64,000 bases of DNA from Trissonchulus latispiculum (GCA_030248195.1 JASAND010007799.1:1-64000); one strand, 5' to 3'. Counted from the first letter of the stretch, positions 1-12,800 are shown. Made by a program: numbers and translations. The notes: generated by a model not told the origin, from the sequence alone.

Positions 1-2414
1 CACATATAGTGCGTCGTAGGTAGACAAGGATCTAGAATTCGCCTCTGTATGTGTGAGTACTCAAATTCTGAGTACATAGCCTAAGTTGAATTTAGAAAGA
101 GGACATATTCAGGAAATTGTTGAAATTGTCACAGAAGACTGGATTAATTAATACTAGGCTGGGATTGTTGGTGTCAGTCGTATCTATGGAATGGAGTAGC
201 GTTGTTGACCGGCGTCGGCCATAAAATACCGTTCCAAGAGTGTTTCCAAAACTTCTTAGAACTGCTTTTTTGCAACATGTTTCTTAAGTGCTGACTACAC
301 CAATTACGTAACATTTTGTACCATCCCTATTCCAAACAAATGGGATCATAATAACCTCATTTAGTCAACAGCAATGACCCAATAATGTTTATCTGATGAT
401 TGCTGCAAAGTTTCCTTTCAGCGCAATTTCTAGTTTCTTTCGGTTCCTGACAATGTTAGCTGTGAAACAGTCATAAAAGATGCAACCTAAGAAGAGGAAG
501 CAAAGGTCCAGAACAATTGGTGTTTATAGAATTCCTGCTGCATCACCTGTCAGGGTTTTGCCCTTCTGTTGCAGCGCTCATCCATCAAGATTTTACTCCT
601 CGCAGTAGAGTTAGTCCTTAAATAACTCCCACTCCAACGTTCCTAAGCTATGACTTACGAGCGGTGGAGTACGTTATCTAATCACTGAAGTGTCTGTGGA
701 ATATAACGAAGTGTGACGCATCGGCTTTTCTGCTACAAAAACAAGCTGGAATGTGACGTTTTGGCGATTTTTTGCCTCACCGCTATGTTTTTCAGTTGAA
801 GGCACATGACAGGAGCTTTAACAGACAATTTGAGTGCGGCAAATGGACGAAGCACAAACCTATATAAACACGAGAAACTTTTCTCCTTTTCACTTTGTTC
901 CTTTTCTCCAATTAGGTAATAGGTACATAGTATTTGACAATGTTTTCTCGACTCTTCCCTGATTATCATGTTGAAGTTGAAAATAAGAACATATTTGGTA
1001 AGTGTGGTAATTTGATAGAATTAGGATAAACAAAAACAAGGCGAAACAGGAATGATATGGGATCTCTTGCGCTTTCCCTCAGCCCTAGCTTTTGTTTTTT
1101 TACCAATAGCTTTAAAATTTGTATGAGGGCATATTGAAGGCAGAAATTAAAAATTTGAAAATTTGAAAAATAAAATTTTAAGGTGGAACAGGGGGGCGCC
1201 AACAAAATCAACAATACTTTTGTACCCAATTCTGCTGAAGACTTGGATTAATGGGGTTTTTCTGGGGCCCTGGCACGAATCTAAAACCGTTTTTCGATTT
1301 GTGTTTCTGCTAGCTGGGCGAAAACTAAAGTTATAAGCTTAACTGATCAAAAACGGATTTCATTCGTGTTAAGTTCCCATAACTTACCAACTTAAAATTT
1401 TAAGATTCAGTTGCCCTGGCTAAGTTTTGGTCAAAAGGGGTGACGCGCCAAAGATCCATGATATCAGTACAGGATAACGTTGTTAAATGTGCACGCAGGC
1501 GCTCTCCAGACCGGCAAAGCAAGTCGGAGAAAATGAAGCAAGGATTCTAAGAAATTAGGTGCCAGCAACGTTTCCCCACAGTCATTTTCAAGATATAACT
1601 GGCTCAATTTTAATATTTGAAGTCCTAGCAGATGAAATATCATTTTAAAGTTGAGTACGTGAATAGTACATGCATGAATACTTGGGTAGGGTATACATTA
1701 TCGTGATTTGATCAGAGGTTGAGCAACTATGTACTTTCTGTTGTGATTTGCATAATGCACACTATAGCAGATAAGGATATTGGAAAAAAAGTACAATTAG
1801 CTTAGCCCTGGAGGCTGGACCATGCTCTAGTGTCTGAGCCTTGCCGAGGGTTTTGGAATATGGTTTTAGCCAAATTCAAGCAAATCTATAAGATCCACTA
1901 CAGTAGACAAGTATCAAGAACTTTCAAGCTTGAACTCAAAGATTCAGCAGTTATTTCTAAATTCTAGAACATGTTCAGGAACACTGAAAATGTGTTCTGA
2001 AAGTTTCAGCCACTGTGAATACCTTTTTAACAGCTATCACCTAAATTCGGCAAAGGGTACTACAACTCTCTTAGTAAATGTTTTGATTGAAAAATTGCGA
2101 AACATCTTAAGTTGTTAATTTCTTGGTTCGTTTTGGAAAAAATTGTAAAAAATGGGCCATTTTTGCTCAGTTTGCAAAATAAATGGCGTCGGCCCTTGTA
2201 CAATGTCGGAAATGATAGACCCTCTTCGAGGTAGGGTAATCTCTTCCAGAATCCAACCCCTTGCCTTTTTACTAGAAAAAAATTATTAATGCTGATTTCA
2301 TAGTCCAAGTCGTCAACGCGCTACACAGCCATGCTTCATTTGGAAGCATCGACGCGCATTGACGCACGTCAACGCTTCCTACCGTAGCATTTCACCTAGG
2401 CGCCATGTTCCAAC
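1..2414. other. No gene seen; decayed repeat DNA
   Basis: I see no convincing exon here; open frames are short and AT-driven. A repeat fragment around 1061-1097 (tcttgcgctttccctcagcc) recurs near 12304-12330 and, more diverged, near 12505-12540, so part of this stretch is old dispersed repeat. GTCAACGCG-like motifs at 2315-2380 resemble motifs just right of the LTR element (6630-6690), which suggests the two flanks belonged to one older repeat. Confidence 0.4.
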
Positions 2415-3754
2415 TAAAGTCTGACCAAAAAATGTAGAAAACGAAATTGTTTTCTTTATATCTCAAAAACGCTTCAAGATAGCTACCACAAAGTATATAT
2501 TTTCTGAACCGGACTGATGAGATCTTTCTTTTCGTGAAAAAAGTTTTTTGAAATTTCACGTGCGATTTCAAAGGGCGCCGCTTTTATATGTACAGAAGGA
2601 TTGGTACATGGTACTGCCGCAATTTTTTTTACGAAAATTTTCTCCTTGTATGAAAGTGCTACACACCAAATTTCAACTTTTTTGGCTAAAAATTGCGTGA
2701 GTTATTCAATTTTTTAGATTTTCAAAATCCTTTGATCTTTGCCGCTTTTTCGACTTTGACTGGCTACTGCTCGTGACTCGCTCAGTGAAAAAATTTTTCG
2801 ATTAGATTTTCAGGACCGCCTAGGCGTCAGCTTTCACCCGATATATGTGAGATTTCAAAATTTTAAAGTCGATTTTTTCGAAAAATACCACTTTTTGACC
2901 CAAAATTTCGACATAGCGAGTCTAGCAAAAGTGAGTAAAAATTACATAATGATAAAGTTTAATCTAAGCTGAATCCGACGATATAAAGTTTTTGTGGCTA
3001 CGACTTACATTGCGTCCGCAATGAATTTTTAAACAATTTCCCTTTTTCAGCTGGTTTTTGCTAGTTTACACTGGCTCATGCAAATCAAGGCGGCAACATC
3101 AAAGACGGCCAAAAAGCACCTGAAATAAGGGAAATTGTTTAAAAATTCATTGCGGACGCAATGTAAGTCGTAGCCACAAAAACTTTATATCGTCGGATTC
3201 AGCTTAGATTAAACTTTATCATTATGTAATTTTTACTCACTTTTGCTAGACTCGCTATGTCGAAAGTTTTGCTCAAAAAGTGGTATTTTTCGAAAAAATC
3301 GACTTTCAAATTTTGAAATCTCACATATATCGGGTGAAAGCTGACGCCTAGGCGGTCCTGAAAATCTAATCGAAAAATTTGTTCACTGAGCGAGTCACGA
3401 GCAGTAGCCAGTCAAAGTCGAAAAAGCGGCAAAGATCAAAGGATTTTGAAAATCTAAAAAATTGAATAACTCACGCAATTTTGAGCCAAAAAAGTTGAAA
3501 TTTGGTGTGTAGCACTTTCGTACAAGGGGAAACTTTTCGTGAAAAAATCGCGGCAGTACCATGTACAATCCTTCTGTACATATAAAAGCGGCGCCCTTTG
3601 AAATCGCACGGAAAATTTCAAAAAAATTTTTTCACGAAAAGAAAGACCTCATCAGTCCGGTTCAGAAAATATATACTTTGTGGTAGCTATCTTGAAGCGT
3701 TTTTGAGATATAAAGAAAACAATTTCGCTTTCTACATTTTTTAGTCAGACTTTA
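2415..3754. mobile_element. Fold-back (long inverted repeat) element, 1.34 kb
   Basis: Two arms of about 630 bp (about 2415-3046 and 3125-3754) are near-perfect reverse complements around a loop of about 80 bp. The outer ends read TAAAGTCTGAC and GTCAGACTTTA. If the outermost TA is the target duplication, this would fit a Tc1/mariner-type MITE, but that is inferred. There is no open frame of note. A diverged piece of the right arm is found at about 32535-32660, so the family is dispersed. The right end lies only 15 bp from the LTR element. Confidence 0.85.
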
Positions 3755-3769
3755 GAAGCGACGACGTGG

Positions 3770-4255
3770 TGTGAAATTTAAAGTTTCGACAGAAATTTGG
3801 TTGAAAAGACTGCAGATTCCTGATGGGTGTGTGAAAATGAAATCCCTAATTAAGTTTTAAAAGAACTCAAGGATAACAATCTTTATTCAATGCTAAAATA
3901 CCATATTTCAAAACATAAATAAAAAGGGACCGTGTACCGTAATCATTACCCCGAACCAACCTTTACTCTGGATAAGGCTTGATGATGGTGATAGCTTTCG
4001 GTGGCTTCCAACTTCGAGATCGAAAAGTGAAAAGTGACCGACTATTCCGAAAATTTCCCCCTTTTTATAGTCAAAAACTAATTTGCATATTGTGCGAATT
4101 TGGATTTTCAAGATAGCTAAAAGGCGAAGCCAGAGAATTTACTCGAAGAAAGGTAGCTAAATTTCGAAGCCAATGGCTTTACACAACAGTAACAAAAGAA
4201 ATAAATTGTAGATAATTTCGCTAAATTCTACTACGCTGCTGCGTATATTCCCACA
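3770..4255 (-). repeat. LTR (downstream copy in element orientation)
   Basis: Direct partner of 6120-6606. The minus strand shows a TATA box at 4079-4071 and an AATAAA polyadenylation signal at 3898-3893, the expected U3-R order for a minus-strand element. Confidence 0.85.
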
Positions 4256-6119
4256 AATACCCCCTCTTTTGAAGCCGCCGGCCCCCGCGCGGCACCAGTC
4301 AAGAACTTGGCAGGATAAAATTAAAGTTACTTAGCTGAAATTAGTGATAAAACAAACTGTTTCAGCAAGAAATACGGATAAAAGTGGGAACCTACCCACT
4401 GGCAGACTACGGTGTCCGGCATGACCTTCGGATCCGAACTCGGATAAAACTAGCGCGTCTTGCCACCGCACCACAATTCAAAATAACCTAACTATTTTCA
4501 CGTGACTGTAACCGCGCGAGAGCAGGAGCATCCCGAGAAGAGGTATATGAGAACATAACACAACTTCGTAGCCGAATTTTTCCACCCTCCTTACTAGGAA
4601 AACCATTTCTAACAGATATCCCTATTGAGTACCCCCCTATGTTGTGTATTTATCAGAACAAGCTACGAGCTGTTAAAAAATTCCCAATCACTCCAATATG
4701 AAATTAACACCAGAAAAAGAAAGCAAATAAAGCGCAGGGATTACAGCCAAAGTTAAAGCAAAACACAAACAAAAACCGGTCCTAGTGTCTCTAGGAGCGC
4801 CGAGGAGGGGATCCAACATCAGGTGCCAGTAGCATCACCACGGTCAGATCACTCCAAAAGAAACAAGTCCCGGCACCATAGACGAAGACAGCGGGCGAAA
4901 ACCAGCCCAAAAAATGTCCAATCACAGACGGTTCCGGAAGGGGTCAGTCTGGAGCGAGCTCAACCCAGAACCGAGGGCAAGACTGCCCAGACCAGATGGC
5001 AACTGAATGCGAAAACAGCCACAAGTCAAAAAAAGTCCAAAAGGACCCAAGCACCGGGGCAGAAGACTACCCAATCGGAAGAACCCAAGGGTCCAAACCC
5101 AAACTAAGGCATCGAAGACGCCCGACAGAGCACCGGCACAAGCACCAGAGGCGAGAGAGACGACAGCCAAAAGGCGCCACGAAGACAGTCGATGCTCAGG
5201 ACTGCCGACCAGACCAGAAGACCAGAACAGATGGAGGCTGACCCCAAACATCCAATACTGACACCTTCACAAGCAGGGGAGTACTCCTAGGCACAGCAAG
5301 AAGAGGGGGGCGGGGTCGGACCAGCACAACCAAACAAACAACCAACCTAGAACACACAAGGAAAAGGATTAAGACATGGATTATGCATAGACAAAAAACA
5401 AAAAATACAAACATGATGTAGACAAAACATGGCCTAACTGTACCCGATCATTAAAAGTGAACCTATTAAAATATGCAAATAAAACTAGTAAGTGGTAAAG
5501 TTAAAAAGCAAACCATTTTTAGAGGCTAAAACAGAGGGAGAGCCGAGGCAACCTGAGCCTAGACACCGGTCGGTCTATCCTAAACGGTGTCAGACTCCGT
5601 GCTCCGGACCCAACGAAGCAACGGCTGTTCTGCCCGCGCAAACCGGTCTGTATACCCTAAAAGGTGACGCGAGCTGAACTCATGCACATAATTCTCAGAG
5701 TAGATCCAAATTTATAAATCACCAATTTATAGTTTTGAAAACAAAATTATTTCAATCATTTTAGTCGAAACTAAACTACCTCACCCGGTTAAATGCCATG
5801 CAGAATCATCCCCATTGACATGAAGAATCTCTAAAAATAAAACAGTGTGCAAGGTGCAAGAATTTTAAAAAGTGCAGAATTTTGATGACGAAAAAGGTTT
5901 TCTAACAAAAACTAGATTCCGAACAATACTGATGGTTTAAAATTTAGGTATACAATGACTTTTTAAATTGAAATTTCATTGTTTGGCTTGACCAGGGGTC
6001 AACTGGTCAAGCCAAAATTTTTGGGGACCCAAACCACAGAGTAAAGGTTGGTTTGAAACCAATAAACAATTTTAAACCCAGGATTCCAAGATCTACCCAT
6101 TGTAGACGGTCGCCAGTTT
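4256..6119. other. Internal region of the LTR element, no recognisable gene
   Basis: GC-richer than the flanks. Overlapping open frames of 60-109 codons occur on both strands around 4820-5420. The plus-strand frames are Lys/Arg/Gln-rich and lie opposite to the inferred transcription direction. No zinc knuckle, RT or integrase motif was found. Confidence 0.5.
6102..6115 (-). promoter_or_regulatory. Candidate primer-binding site of the LTR element
   Basis: Four bases inside the upstream LTR the minus strand reads TGGCGACCGTCTAC. It begins TGG, as expected for complementarity to a tRNA CCA end. The tRNA was not identified. Confidence 0.5.
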
Positions 6120-6606
6120 TGTGAAATTTAAAGTTTCGACTGAAATTTGGTTGAAAAGACTGCAGATTCCTGATGGGTGTGTGAAAATGAAATCCCTAGT
6201 TCAGTTTTCAAAGAACTCAAGGATAACAATCTTTATTCAATGCTAAAATACCATATTTCAAAACATAAATAAAAAGGGACCGTGTACCGTAATCATTACC
6301 CCCGAACCAACCTTTACTCTGGATAAGGCTTGATGATGGTGATAGCTTTCGGTGGCTTCCAACTTCGAGATCGAAAAGTAAAAAGTGACCGACTATTCCG
6401 AAAATTTCCCCCTTTTTATAGTGAGAACTAATTTGCATATTGTACGAATTTGGATTTTCAAGATAGCTAAAAGGCGAAGCCAGAGGATTTACTCAGAAGA
6501 AAGGTAGCTAAATTTCGAAGCCAATGGCTTTACACAACAGTAACAAAAGAAATAAATTGTAGATAATTTCGCTAAATTCTACTACGCTGCTGCGTATATT
6601 CCCACA
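6120..6606 (-). repeat. LTR (upstream, promoter-bearing copy)
   Basis: Begins TGTG and ends CACA like its partner and is followed by the second GTGG target copy. TATAAAAAG lies at 6420-6412 on the minus strand and AATAAA at 6237-6232. Transcription would run leftward into the internal region. Confidence 0.85.
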
Positions 6607-6610
6607 GTGG

Positions 6611-8289
6611 CATGCCAGTTTTACGCTCATCGGAGCACGTCGACGCGCGTTGATGTGAGGCAAAATAATGTTGACGTTTGTAGACGCACACTTGCGAACG
6701 TGACTATGAAGACAGGCACCTTATAAGGACCCTTAAACATTCTACCACATCGTGACCCGTCTTGTATAGGCTAAAACTTTATCCCGCCATTTTTTAATTC
6801 GTGCAATCGAAGGTTATGTTTTCATGCGAATTAATTTTAACCTAATCCATTGAATCTAATACTATTTAAGCTCACGGCTTAAAGTTTCTGAACCTTGTTG
6901 GCAGGAACAACATCTTTCTTTTAAGCATTCTACTCAGTATAGTTAGTTATTTAGAAGTTCTTCCGTCGTTCGTTCGTTCGCTTGTTCGTTAATCTCTTTC
7001 TTTGTAGTGATTCATTTGTATAAATACCCCAAAAGCTAAGAAACATTGGGAAGACACTTGTTTTTTGAAACGCTTTGAAGTCTGTGAATGCTGACAGATC
7101 CAAGAAACAGCAATCACTCAAACTTTCTTGGTATCTTTTCTTTTGCTTAAAAAATTAGCTCGAAACCGAAATATCTTGTCTGGAACCAAGCGCAACAGCT
7201 GTGAATTTGCAGAGAGCTGACGTAAGTCTACTTTCAGCACAAAATCAACAAATCTTTATGCTATACGTAAGGGTGTGTTAATCATTAACTTTATGAGTGT
7301 GCGCTGTGGAGATGCAGTAAAGCAAGTAACAATAGAGGTGCTGCTTCTCTTCAGGGAAAGTGCAAACTTTGTTTCTTCATTTCATCTTACTCAGCAAATG
7401 GTACCGACCAGCTCCAAACTTGCAACAAAAATCGTCTTGAAACTTTTTAATTAACGTTGATGTAGGCAGACGTTTATGATTTTTGTGTCACTTTAGGTAA
7501 GGACAATCTTCAGTTAGGTATGCCGAAACCAATGAAGCCAGATGTAGCAAAAATGGAAACGAATGAAACTTTGTCAAGCTTAATCCTTTGAAGTTGTCAA
7601 ATTCCAGTCGTTTCCACACTTCAGTGAAAAACAAAAAGCAAGCTTTGAGGTACCGTTGTTCCTAACTGAAATTTTTAAATTATGCTATTGCTGATTAGTT
7701 ACTAATATTTGAAGGATGACGGGCACGGGTGTGAGGTATGAGTATGCCAAATTTAACCATTTTCCATATGCGTAACACATTTACGATCAAATTTACAGAT
7801 AAAGCAGGTATAAACGATGAAAAACTAACGGATGGTCTCGGACCTACGTTTACGAAATGTTCATCCTAAAATATGCTTCATATAAATTTGTAGTGGACTT
7901 AGTTTGGGATGTCATATTTCCAAATGTATCCATGTTTTCATAAGAAAATACCGAGACCTCAAAGCCGCAGGAATTGCTGCCCAATCATGACCATGACCAA
8001 CGTTCGTGCGCAAAAGTGACGAAATTACATGAGTAAATGTCATATCTGAAGCAGCAATTTTGCTGTCAAAATTCTGTCGACACTTGATGCAATAGTAATC
8101 CTGGCATGCACCAAATCAAATTAGGATTACTTGTGGTTATGGATTACCTGAGGATTAACTGCTAGATTTCCATGAAAAATTGTAGTTAGTTTGCCCTCAG
8201 TCACTCCGCAGTTTAGTCGTGTTTTTTGGTGCGATCTACGTATAATCAAACTTGAGCATCCATTTTTAGATTCCGAATTTTGTGTTTTT
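6611..8289. other. Upstream region of the membrane-protein gene, no gene seen
   Basis: AT-rich, with a short (TTCG)n tract at about 6966-6990. Nothing that looks like an exon. It should hold the promoter of the gene starting at 8294, but I cannot assign individual sites. Confidence 0.4.
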
Positions 8290-8293
8290 AGAT

Positions 8294-8989
8294 ATGTACG
8301 TTGATCGTGCTCCGCCGGTTCGGCTCATTGCCTTCATTTCGATAATATGCAGTATTCTGGACCTTTTCGCTGACATTATTCTGTGTTATGAATTTGGCCG
8401 CGTTCTGCCAAATTTTGACAGTCCTACTGCCATACGAGCAGTACACTGCTACTGGATTTTCACAGCTGTTTCAGCAATTCTATTCATTCTAGAGATCTAC
8501 GATGCCGTCCTAACATTGAAAAACAATGCCGAGAACAAATTCCTGACTCCTCTAACGAAATCGCTCATGCTGGTTTTCGAGGAAGTTCCGCTGCCCTTGT
8601 GTCTTCTGCTCATTTACACCAATGAGCCCAGCAAACGCATCGCTAATCCCGCCATGATTAGCGCATGCGTCAAGCTCGTTGCCCTAATCTGGGGTATTGT
8701 CAAGTTTATCAAATTTCGTTTCTGCTGGTTCTTTCTTCCGTGCATTCTGGATCACGGATTCCGTGAAAACACCCGGCGATGTTTCGTCTTCAAGCCCAGT
8801 CGGATTGCCATGCTGTTCGTCAATATCTGCCACATCGCCGCCATCATCATCGTCATCATCAACATCATTCTTGCGCATGAAATCGCCACTCAGCCACCGA
8901 CAGCGGCGCCTGATGTAAGCACTCCTGCACATGCTGCGCAATCAGCGCTCTTGCGCAGCATACGCATGGCGATTCAAAAATCAGCCTAA
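8294..8989 (+). CDS. Orphan multi-pass membrane protein (231 aa)
   Basis: Single-exon frame of 231 residues from ATG 8294. I do not recognise the family. Hydrophobic segments lie at about residues 10-33, 50-73, 89-108, 119-140 and 171-195, predicting five membrane passes, or more if the Cys/Phe-rich stretch at 143-152 re-enters. Acidic residues sit inside or beside segments: D23 and D27 in segment 1, E67 and D70 after segment 2, and a FEEVPLPLC motif in segment 3. The tail after 198 is Pro/Ala/Thr-rich, then basic. The ATG was chosen because a strong acceptor (GTTTTTAG, AG at 8290-8291) lies only 2 bases upstream, which looks like a trans-splice site and excludes the in-frame GTG at 8282. GC-rich wobble positions and a coherent hydropathy pattern argue for a real gene. 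It converges with the BAR gene ending at 9442. Confidence 0.78.
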   Translation: MYVDRAPPVRLIAFISIICSILDLFADIILCYEFGRVLPNFDSPTAIRAVHCYWIFTAVSAILFILEIYDAVLTLKNNAENKFLTPLTKSLMLVFEEVPLPLCLLLIYTNEPSKRIANPAMISACVKLVALIWGIVKFIKFRFCWFFLPCILDHGFRENTRRCFVFKPSRIAMLFVNICHIAAIIIVIINIILAHEIATQPPTAAPDVSTPAHAAQSALLRSIRMAIQKSA

Positions 8990-9157
8990 ACTGATACAAT
9001 TGAATATCAATTTTGAGCAAGTACAGGGTAGCCGACACTGTTAGGAGACAGAACGTGTTGATGTTTTACCCCATGATTACTCCACATTTCCATGAACCTA
9101 CATGACTTAGATACGCTCTATGTAACTGTTGAAATCGATGTCAAGTCGATATGTATT

Positions 9158-9163
9158 ATTAAA
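9158..9163 (+). terminator. Likely polyadenylation signal (ATTAAA)
   Basis: First ATTAAA after the stop of the membrane-protein gene, about 170 bases downstream. Sequence-only call. Confidence 0.35.
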
Positions 9164-9441
9164 GTCTATATTATTATTATCTATTACTGACGATTAGGAT
9201 CCAATTATAATATGTATATGCATGATTATTAACGACTGTTGAGATAAAAATCTGTACATTGTTATTAAACGAAAATGCGTTTACAAGTTTGAAAATTTAT
9301 ATCCGAGCATAACGCTGTGGTTAAAAACTACCCCTGCAAAGCCTTAGCTTTAACCACTGTGCAGTGAATTCTGCTTTTTGTTTACATTCAAACTAATGTC
9401 ATTTAATTGATAAGATCATAACTATAGAAGCATAAGCTATG

Positions 9442-9864
9442 CTACTTTAATTTTTTAGATTTGGCAGGTTTAACATTTACAGCAAGCTTAGCTTGTTTGT
9501 TATCATTATTCTTTGTTTTTCTGCTACTTTTCATTTCTGGGGTTTTCGACTGCTTTGCACCATTTTCCTTCAATCTCAGCCGGCTAGATTTCTGAGGTAA
9601 ACCAGTTGCTCCACTGGATGGCGGAGTTTTCAACTGGGGCATGATGGCGGCAATGATCTTTGAACTTCTGGGAGCTGGCTTTAAAACAATCCCCGTATCA
9701 GTGTATTGCGCTTCCACTGCTGCCAGTTCTGTAAGACAGTTTTTAAGGATTATGGAACTTTTTGCCATATATGATTGCTGGGCTTGAAGAAAATCTTTCA
9801 GTTTGGACTTGAGCATTTGGTGATGTTCCGGATATTTATCCAGTAGTAACTGAACTACCTTTAT
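9442..9864 (-). CDS. BAR gene exon 5 (residues 177-316, stop)
   Basis: Acceptor tgtttttag before ATAAAGGTAG. The first ~60 residues finish the BAR domain; the remainder is low-complexity and strongly basic near the end (KSSRKTKNNDNK, then KPAKSKKLK). A minus-strand ATTAAA at 9407-9402 may be the polyadenylation signal. Confidence 0.85.
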   Translation of the reverse strand: MKVVQLLLDKYPEHHQMLKSKLKDFLQAQQSYMAKSSIILKNCLTELAAVEAQYTDTGIVLKPAPRSSKIIAAIMPQLKTPPSSGATGLPQKSSRLRLKENGAKQSKTPEMKSSRKTKNNDNKQAKLAVNVKPAKSKKLK

Positions 9865-12800
9865 CTAAAAACAAGGAATATACGGTAACAAATCTAAAGA
9901 CAGTGAGTAGTCGCAGTCAAGCGTGACTGATTTGAATTTTGACTAAAATCGAAAGCTACAGTATTTTAAAGACAATAACTAATTATCAACGTTTAATATT
10001 AACAGTTACTCTACTACCCTGAGCGTGTAATGCTGCGCCAGAAGTAACCTTTAACCATATAAGACAAACATGTTTTAAGTGAGCACGGGTAGATGGATCG
10101 CCATTGGTAGATAGCAGGGATGGAAACTGGGTCACTTTTTGTGACCCATGACCCACTCGACCCAAACGCAAATTTGACCCAGACCCAAGCCGACCCATAA
10201 AATTTTAAAATTTGGTGACCCAGACCCAAATGACCCAAACGTTTTCGTGACCCAGACCCAACTGACCCAAGAAATTTTGTGACCGAGACCCAAATGACCC
10301 AATAGAATAACGTGCCCCAGACTGATTTTACCTAAACGTGATTGTCCTTTTGTGCAGTAATTCTAAAACACCGTAAATTTCCTAATTTTTGAAAAAAGGC
10401 AAGAATAAGAGATCTTTTGCGTAGAGTTGGGACCGGTTCCAATTTTCAAAACCGGTTCCGGTTCCGGTTCCGGTTCTAGCTTCCGGTTCCCGGTTCCAAG
10501 TACAAAATTCGTAGTTACATTTTAACATTATTTAACATTGGATGCAGGTCCCAGCAAGGATTATACAGGATGCAGGTCCCAGCAAGGGTTATACAATCAA
10601 AATTATAAAGCAATATTGCAAAATAATTGGAATAGGTAATGCGATAATAACCAACTGGGTTCAACTTTTTTGTTTACTTTGAATTTTAAAGTTTTTGGAT
10701 TACTTTGAGTTTGCTCCATTACAAATGCTGTTATTATGTGCACAACATACATTAAAACTTGTAAAAAAATTGAAACTTTAGTATGGTCGAGCAAATTGTT
10801 TCGATAATTAACGGTGAGATTCTACTGTGCATCTACATGCAGACAGCGCCTTCTGAACAGAATCTTGTAAACTGCACAACGTTTCAGTAAAACGTGCTGA
10901 GAATTGAGATATACTGGAGCTCTTTTTACATACAGAATATACATATACAGAATTTTATATATATACATATACAGAATTTTTATTTCTTTAAAAAGAGTAC
11001 AGTGTCTCTAAAGAAGCAAATAGTTTCCAAAAAATTTAAATGCATTTAAAATATTTAAAAGCTGAAAGCCAAATTGGAAAGAAGAACATATATATTAAAG
11101 TTATATTTAACGAAGAAATGTACAGTCGCTTGATTAAACAAAATAGCTAACAGATTACTTCTACAGGCTGTTCATTACTTGAACTTTGATTGACTTTCGT
11201 CTCAGATGCCGAGTTTAAAAATGAGAAAATAAGTACTCAACTTCGAAGTTTTCTACTCCTGTAAAATTTACTACTTTTTTAAAAAATATTGCTTCAATCT
11301 TGCGTGCTGACAACACCACCTTCCATTTACCAATTTTTTGAGAAGATATACTCAATTTACGACTACATCCCATCGGGCTCTCATCTTTTCTATGAGGTTA
11401 ATATTCAGATATGTAAGCTGGTTAAAGTTTTCATTCGGCGCCCGTATCGGTCACGTCTGAACGAAAGTGCCCGTCTTTCATCAATTACAATTGGAATTTT
11501 AGAACAGAAAATTTCAAAAATTCGTTAAAATTAATTTAGAGACATTTTCACAACTGCATTTTGGTAAACACACAAAATTACTTAACAAAATTTGAAAAAT
11601 CAGAAGCATGAAAACAAAAAATTACGAAATTCCAGAATAAAGGAAGTAGAATTTTCCCTTGCAATACATGTTCCTAATTTTTCAAGTATGTTTAACATAT
11701 AATTTTTGTCTTAACTCAGACGGAATAATGTCACTAATGTTGAGTCAAAGAAATATTTGAAATTTCTCTTAATTCTATGCCTCGGCTTCAGTGAAAGCTG
11801 AAATGTGCCTCGATCACCTGAAAAGGGGAAGCGGGGAGTTTGCGTCACCTTCAGTGGAAACTGAAGCTATGTCGTTTCCAATTTAGGCTCTAAATTTATT
11901 CTATGGACTTTCAGCTTCAGTTTCAGTGCCAATAATTGTACCTTCATTTCACGTTTAGTTTGAAACTCTTAATTATTATCAGTCTCATCCTACATATTTC
12001 GCCTTCAGGTCTAAATTTGTTTAGTTTCAGTTCAAACTAGATCTTTAGTTTCAATTTCAGTCACTAGTTTGAAAAAGATAATATGAATGGCAACACTGAA
12101 TGGCAACCAGAAATTCCAGCTTTTGCAAAATTTAAACTTCTGCAAAAAATTAGTTCAAGTCAATTTTTAAGAGTGGAACCGGCCGGTTCCAAATCCTACC
12201 GGTTCCGGTTCCGGTTCCGGTTCTAAAATTCCTTCCGGTTCGGTTCCGGTTCCGGTTCCGGTTCCGGTTCCAACCGGTTCTAGTGGAACCGGTCCCAACT
12301 CTACTTTTGCGCTTTCCCCCAGCCCTAACTTTTGATTTTTTGAATCCAGAATAAGTACATTCCACTCCTTTTATGAAACTAGGTCGACAGTTTCTTCTTT
12401 TACAAAAATCAGTTAAACGTGGACCGGTGGTTTTCAATTTCAATTTATTAAATTTGCAACCTCAGACAAGGACCCGGTTTTTATTTAAAGAAAATGTGAG
12501 ACGAGGGATCTCTCGCAATTTCCCCAACAGCCCTAACTTTTAATTCTTCTTTTAACCTTTGATTAACTTTTGCTCGTCCTGGAAGGAAGCCCTATGAGGT
12601 CAACTAATTTGTGATAGCATGGATTAGGAGCGAGCGACACTCTATATGTCCACTCAACACACTGCACATATGAGAACCCTATGCCGGTGGAAAGTTTGTA
12701 GCATGTATTCAAAAAGTTGATCACTCAAGGTCATTGGTCAAAAGCTAAGGGTCCTAACGAAATTTCAAAGCTTTTCTTGTTATGATTCTATATTTAAAAA

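Larger units (their letters stand above)
3770..6606 (-). mobile_element. Non-autonomous LTR retrotransposon, complete with target duplication
   Basis: Two direct repeats of 486 and 487 bp begin TGTG and end CACA, and the whole is flanked by GTGG on both sides (3766-3769 and 6607-6610). Reading on the minus strand puts every landmark in order: a TATAAAAAG box and downstream AATAAA signal in each LTR, a TGGCGACCGTCTAC-like primer-binding site just inside the upstream LTR (6115-6102), and a purine tract (AAAAGAGGGGG) just inside the downstream LTR (about 4270-4260). The 1.86 kb interior carries no gag, protease, RT or integrase that I can recognise, so it must depend on an autonomous relative. 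High LTR identity suggests a fairly recent insertion. Confidence 0.88.

Noticed and set aside
29..1229. Minus-strand frames of 78 and 87 codons at 733-1229
   Set aside because: Low-complexity AT-driven frames without domain; they overlap a dispersed repeat.
4823..5414. Lys/Arg-rich plus-strand and hydrophobic minus-strand frames considered as gag or env
   Set aside because: They overlap each other on both strands, the plus frames oppose the element's direction, and no zinc knuckle or other diagnostic motif is visible.
8684..8941. Minus-strand frame with an Asp-rich run
   Set aside because: Antisense shadow of the membrane-protein gene (ATC codons read backwards).
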